Shown piece after piece: positions 59,838 to 64,000 of a DNA stretch of 64,000 nt. Source of the DNA: Edaphochlamys debaryana (Eukaryota; Chlorophyta; Chlorophyceae; Chlamydomonadales); the NCBI GenBank assembly GCA_016858145.1, contig JAEHOE010000021.1, forward strand, positions 310,001 to 374,000. Reading direction: 5' to 3'. Made by a program: the position numbers and the translations under genes. Below the pieces are notes generated by a model. That model ran no database searches. It worked only from the letters and a program-made list of their open reading frames with translations, and was not told the origin of the DNA. Positions within the stretch are counted from its first letter, which is position 1, and each line of letters begins with the position of its first letter.

Positions 59838-62800
59838 TCAGGGTGGTGACAGGGCGGCCGCAATCTCGCCGTAGTCCACCGTTGTGACGTAGAACGGGGA
59901 CCCGGGGACACAGCGGCTGCAGGCGGGAATGAGCGAGGGACCAAAGGGAAGTACGTTATGTAGAAACGAACGGAGCGGCGGGCAGCAGGAAGCATGGCAC
60001 GCGGCCTCGAGGCGCCGGTCCACATCTCGCTCCCCACTCCTGCCCTGCCTTGTATAATACCCGCCTTCCTCTATCTGGTCCCCAGACACACCTGCATCAC
60101 CCGCCGGCCCGTGCAACCGACTCACGTGTAAGCATCAGGCACAAGGCTGCCCTGAACGGTTAGCGTCTTGAGCTGCACTGTCGAATCCCGTGAAGTCGTA
60201 CTCGTTGGCCCCGTTGCCGTACAGCACGCTCACGTACACTGTGGGCGCGTAACCGCCCGCCAGTACGGCACAGATGCGGATGGGTCCGGTGGACTGCGGC
60301 AGGGCCCGCTGCCAGAACATGTTCTCTGTCGGGAGGGGACGTGGGGGCAGGGAAAACGAGCGAGTGAGGGGGATGCACTAAAAAGGGATGGCGGGAGCAC
60401 ATGCTACACATGCGCTGCGAGGTGTTTATTTGATAAACGTGCCAGCCGCATGAGCACCATTAACCCTGCTGCGCGCGCCTCGCTCCACCCCACCCCGCCC
60501 CGCCGCCACCAGCCGCCCTGCCTTGGATTGGCCTGCGTCAACCCCCAGCAGCCCCTCACAAGCCGCCCGCGCGCGGCTCCCCAGCAGCAGGTCGCTTGCG
60601 TGAATAATAAAATCGACCCGGACCCGCCGCCCCGCCCTTTCGCATCCACGCCCGCTCCCACTACTCCCACCTGGCCCGTAGCCCTCCCGCACGTTCTTCT
60701 CCAGAAAGGCGTAAGTGGTTGACTCGAGGCCCAGACCCGCGGGAAAGTCCTGCCTGGGGATGTCAGGAGGACAGAGTGGGTTGGGCCCAACCCCGGGCTT
60801 CGTAATAATGAGAATAATCCGTCGTATAGTTGTAAGGCATGCAGGAATGGGAATCTGGGATGGTGAATGGGGGTAGTGGGGGCGTTCGTTGAGAGTACTT
60901 GGAGGGCTTGGGTGGGCGTGATAGGCGTGACCTTGGGGTCGAGCGGAGGGTGCGTGTCGCTATACTAATATGGGATAAACCCTTTGCCTAGGTTGGGCAG
61001 AACAGACTCCTCCTTCATTCCCGCCCCACTGTCGCACTCACCAGGAAACGATCTTGCCATGGGTTGAGTTGATTACAATGTCCTGTAGCGTGGGTAAAAT
61101 GGCGTACAGTTGTACAGCGTGTATGCGACCCCTCAGGCACGCCTTGCTTGTACTAGCTACTTGTGCAAACCGAATTGAGCCATCGGGGGTCGCCCCCCCA
61201 TGCCGCACCCCTGATGACACGAGATCCAGCCAGATCCCCATCTATCCCCTACACGCACCACGTCAGCCGGCTTGTCCCACGTCATCAGGATTTGCATGTG
61301 CATGGCCATCACGTAGCATCCCTGCCGCCCCCTATCATTGTACGGCAGATTCCCGCAGCTCTGCATGGCGAAGATGGTGTCGGTACACACGTCGTACGAG
61401 GGGAAATTGACGCCGCACCTGAATGAGGGGCGGCGGCGGGCACGCGACCACGGGGAGCGGGAGGGATTAGAGGGATGCGGTCAGAGGCCACATAACGGCA
61501 CTGCACTCAAGGCTCCAGAACTAAAATCCGTTTGAACGCGCCAGATCTGGAACTCTAGAGTTTGGGTGGCTGAAAGACACAGCAAGTAAGCCTTATCCAG
61601 CCAGGGACGGACCCACCTGGGCGCGCAGGCGCCTCCGTCGCAGCCCAGGGGGCCGGGCGGCAGGGACGCTGCCGCGCAGACCTGGAGGGCCGGGCAAACG
61701 GATCGGGGTTTAAGATTACCATAGGGGTTGAGGTGCTGAAGGCACTGGAGGCAGGAGGCAGCCGCGCGCTAATAGCAATCGACCCCCTGGTTTTCCCAGA
61801 ATGATCCATGCGCAGATGCCGTCGAGTGCGGCCCAGCCCACCCGGGTTGCAAAGGGCGGGCCGGAGGGTGTGACGCAGGCGGAGGCGCAGCGGGGGTCAA
61901 ACTCGTCCGGGGAGTCCATGGGGCACCTGAGGAGGGGGGAGCGAGGAGGGGCTAGGTTGAGAATTTTATCAGAAGCCAAGCCTGCACCGCCGAAAATCCG
62001 TCGATCAAAGGAACACCAAGACCCTCCAGCTCGCGCCAAGTCCGAACCCCGACGTACGACCTCTTCAAGTTGAACCCGGCCCCGGCGTCTCTGTTTGGCT
62101 GCGGTATGTACTCACACGGTGTACGACGTTATGAAGCCCGGGTGCGTCTCATCGCAGTACGACGCTTCATCTGCCATGTCCTGGCCGTACAGTGTGGAGT
62201 CGCCGCTGGCGGAGGCGTCGATGTTGACCCTGAGGATCATCAGCAGGTTCTCGATTCGGCCAATACGATATGCAAGATGCTGTGGGTACTGTGGGAGGTC
62301 GGCATCCCTAACCAATCTGCACTTCTTTCTAGGATGCATGCTGCCCTGCCATGCAGCCACACGGGGCGGTTCCAAGCCATGCGGTTCCGTGTACGCCAAG
62401 CCATCTAGCCCCTCTTAATGATCAGCCTAAAGCAGAGCCATCGGCCCGAAACCCACAGCGGCCCCAGGGGTGGATGACTCACGTTCCGTTGACGCCGAGT
62501 CGAGGGTACGTCATCGCACCGTCGCCATCAGCCAGCGGGTACGGCACATTGTCCTCGATCCAGTAGTCCACCCTGTACAGCCTGCTCGCGTCTGGGTACG
62601 GCGGCAGTACGGCACAGATGTAGTACTTGCCGTACGGCGGCGCGAGCGGCGGGTTGATGCCGCCCGGGTGGACTGTCGGCCAGAAGGCCGAGGAGGGCTG
62701 CATGGGTCCGTAAGCCTCCACCTGGCCTGAGGGGCAGGAGATAGAGGGGAGAGGTAGATAGGGGCAGGAGAGGGAGGGACGTTTATATCTTATTGTTGAC

Positions 62801-63500
62801 CGTCTGTCAGCTAATCATGGCCCCATTATTCGAGAGCTCCGACAGGTAAACATAGCTCCACAGGTATGCACGGTGTGCGCCCACATGGCCCTGCCCGTCT
62901 CCGGGCAGGAGGAGACGGGGGCGGTCCAGGGTCACAGAGACAACGCGGGGCTGGTGGCAAAGGGCAGTGGGGCATGCGTGGGTCCGTGGGGTGCACCCCA
63001 TACGTGTACGGCACCACATCCGGCCACGCACCATAATCCGTGTAGGACGCCGGCCCGCCCCGCCCCGCCTTTTTGTTCAGCAGCGCGCCAAAGGGGGTGG
63101 CCACAATAAGGTCCACACCGTCTGGGGGAAAGGCAGATAGAGGGGTGGTTGCCGCATGGACGGGGGCGCGAGAGTGAGAGGAAGGCGAGGTAGATAAGAA
63201 TGCGGGGGAGGGTCAGGCAGGTCGCGTGGCCGCGGTAGGTGAGGTCCACACCGTCTGCGGTCGTCAGGCACGCACGGAAGCAGCCAGCATCCTACAGCAT
63301 CCGCCGCCTCTGGCCGCGCAACCCGGCGCCCAACACAACTGACCACAGCCCACACAACATGCCCCCCACAACATGCCCCCCGCCCCCCCCCATCCAGGCC
63401 ACGCACCGGGTGCGTCCGAGGCGATGGTGAAGCGCAGCTGCGCCCCCCGCGTGGTGACGCAGTTGGGCACTGAGAAGGGGGGGCCCGCGGTCCAGCACTC
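59838..63500 (-). CDS. Secreted Cys-rich protein with two DUF2135-like domains (5' end missing)
   Basis: Minus-strand exons are 63500-63407, 63121-62997, 62721-62483, 62229-62116, 61926-61842, 61681-61617, 61418-61259, 61082-61042, 60753-60671, 60325-60126 and 59916-59838 (stop). The start lies off the right edge. Phases match at every junction except within 60325-60126, where one extra base shifts the frame from GNGANEYDFTG into VQLKTLTVQGSLVPDAYT. Two similar modules are visible. Module 1 runs RFTIASDAPDGVDLIVATP to YGKYYICAVLPPYPDAS; module 2 runs ILMTWDKPADVDIVINSTHG to GPIRICAVLAGGYAPT. Their beta-rich pattern with an aspartate-rich strand start resembles DUF2135 domains. A Cys-rich linker (LGCDGGACAPRCGVNF) joins them. 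Secretion is inferred from the cysteines and N-glycosylation-type sites. The function is unknown, perhaps extracellular matrix. Confidence 0.65.
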
Positions 63501-64000
63501 CTGGGGGGGGAGGGGGTAGGCTGTTGGGACAGAGGGAAGGGGACGGAGATGCAGGTAGCTAGGCGTGGGAGGGCGAGAAGGGCACAAGTAAGGGTGGGGT
63601 GGGTTCATCGGGAAACCAGGGGTGTGTCACTCGCAAGGTGTGGTCTTGGAGCCCGTTGGCTGCTGGGAGCGAGGGGTGAGCGTGGGCCCAGCTGCCGGCC
63701 CTCCCCAACTAATCTGAGGGTTGCAAGTGCTCGGGGGTGCGTGGCCCGGCTGTCGCTCGCAAGGTGTGATTGAGGAGTGAATGCGCTTGGGGCCCGGCTG
63801 CCGGCCGGTCCCAAACCAACGTGAGGTCGGTTGCATGTGCCCGGGGGGAAGCTAGCCCGGCGAGCAGGCGCCAGACTTCGTTCAGAATCCTGCCTGCTAC
63901 ACCCTTGTCTGCCCTTCTCCTGACACCCTGCCGCTCCAGGGTGGATCAGGGCCCCCGGGGACTACGGTGGTCCGCGCCCCGCACTCGTCTGGCCAAGCAG
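63501..64000. other. Right-edge intron or upstream sequence with diverged duplication
   Basis: Sequence upstream of the first visible exon of the minus-strand gene. Two related segments begin TCACTCGCAAGGTGTGGT (about 63626) and TCGCTCGCAAGGTGTGAT (about 63752), each followed by a CCGGC-rich part and a GTTGCA(A/T)GTG block. No exon was identified. Confidence 0.5.

Noticed and set aside
1..64000. tRNA, rRNA or organelle origin
   Set aside because: No tRNA- or rRNA-like segment was recognised, and the GC-rich, intron-rich genes with TGTAA signals are nuclear in style.

Overview
The window looks like nuclear DNA from a GC-rich chlorophycean green alga of the Chlamydomonadales (Chlamydomonas/Volvox relatives). 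Genes are split by many short GT-AG introns, several are followed by TGTAA, the polyadenylation signal typical of this order, and there is a tandem pair of flagellar radial-spoke genes (RSP4, RSP6) beside the photosynthetic electron-flow gene PGR5. From memory, the same neighbourhood exists in C. reinhardtii. Exon models were built by hand from splice consensus, reading phase and family conservation. Five genes gave an uninterrupted frame over the part visible here.

Layout: (1) 1-771, 3' end of a SERCA-type Ca2+-ATPase (+). (2) 3099-3903, PGR5 (-). (3) 4481-7703 RSP4 (+) and 8762-11737 RSP6 (+), sharing an ancestral intron pattern with several differences. (4) 11738-15293, a gap rich in perfect palindromes and CCGTATT repeats. 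(5) 15294-23892, a 21-exon receptor-like TKL kinase (-), 1,179 residues, with a duplicated five-exon extracellular module, one membrane span and an atypical kinase domain. (6) 24899-51353, a GH10 xylanase-like gene (+) whose catalytic-domain exon is interrupted by about 20 kb of a 22-bp tandem repeat and which carries frameshifts, a stop codon and duplicated exon fragments. (7) 52356-55666, an intact 11-exon subtilisin-like gene (-), 548 residues, that has lost the catalytic His and Ser. (8) 55667-59837, intergenic DNA with two related 54-bp minisatellites. (9) 59838-63500 and beyond, a secreted Cys-rich protein gene (-) with two DUF2135-like domains and one frameshift.

The left third is conserved housekeeping and ciliary DNA. 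The right two thirds encode mostly secreted or surface proteins (receptor kinase, wall-glycan hydrolase relic, pseudo-protease, Cys-rich secreted protein) and are dominated by local tandem duplication. The most striking object is the megasatellite at 27426-47475. Its unit differs by one base from the xylanase exon sequence at its right edge, so it appears to be a runaway expansion of 22 coding bases.
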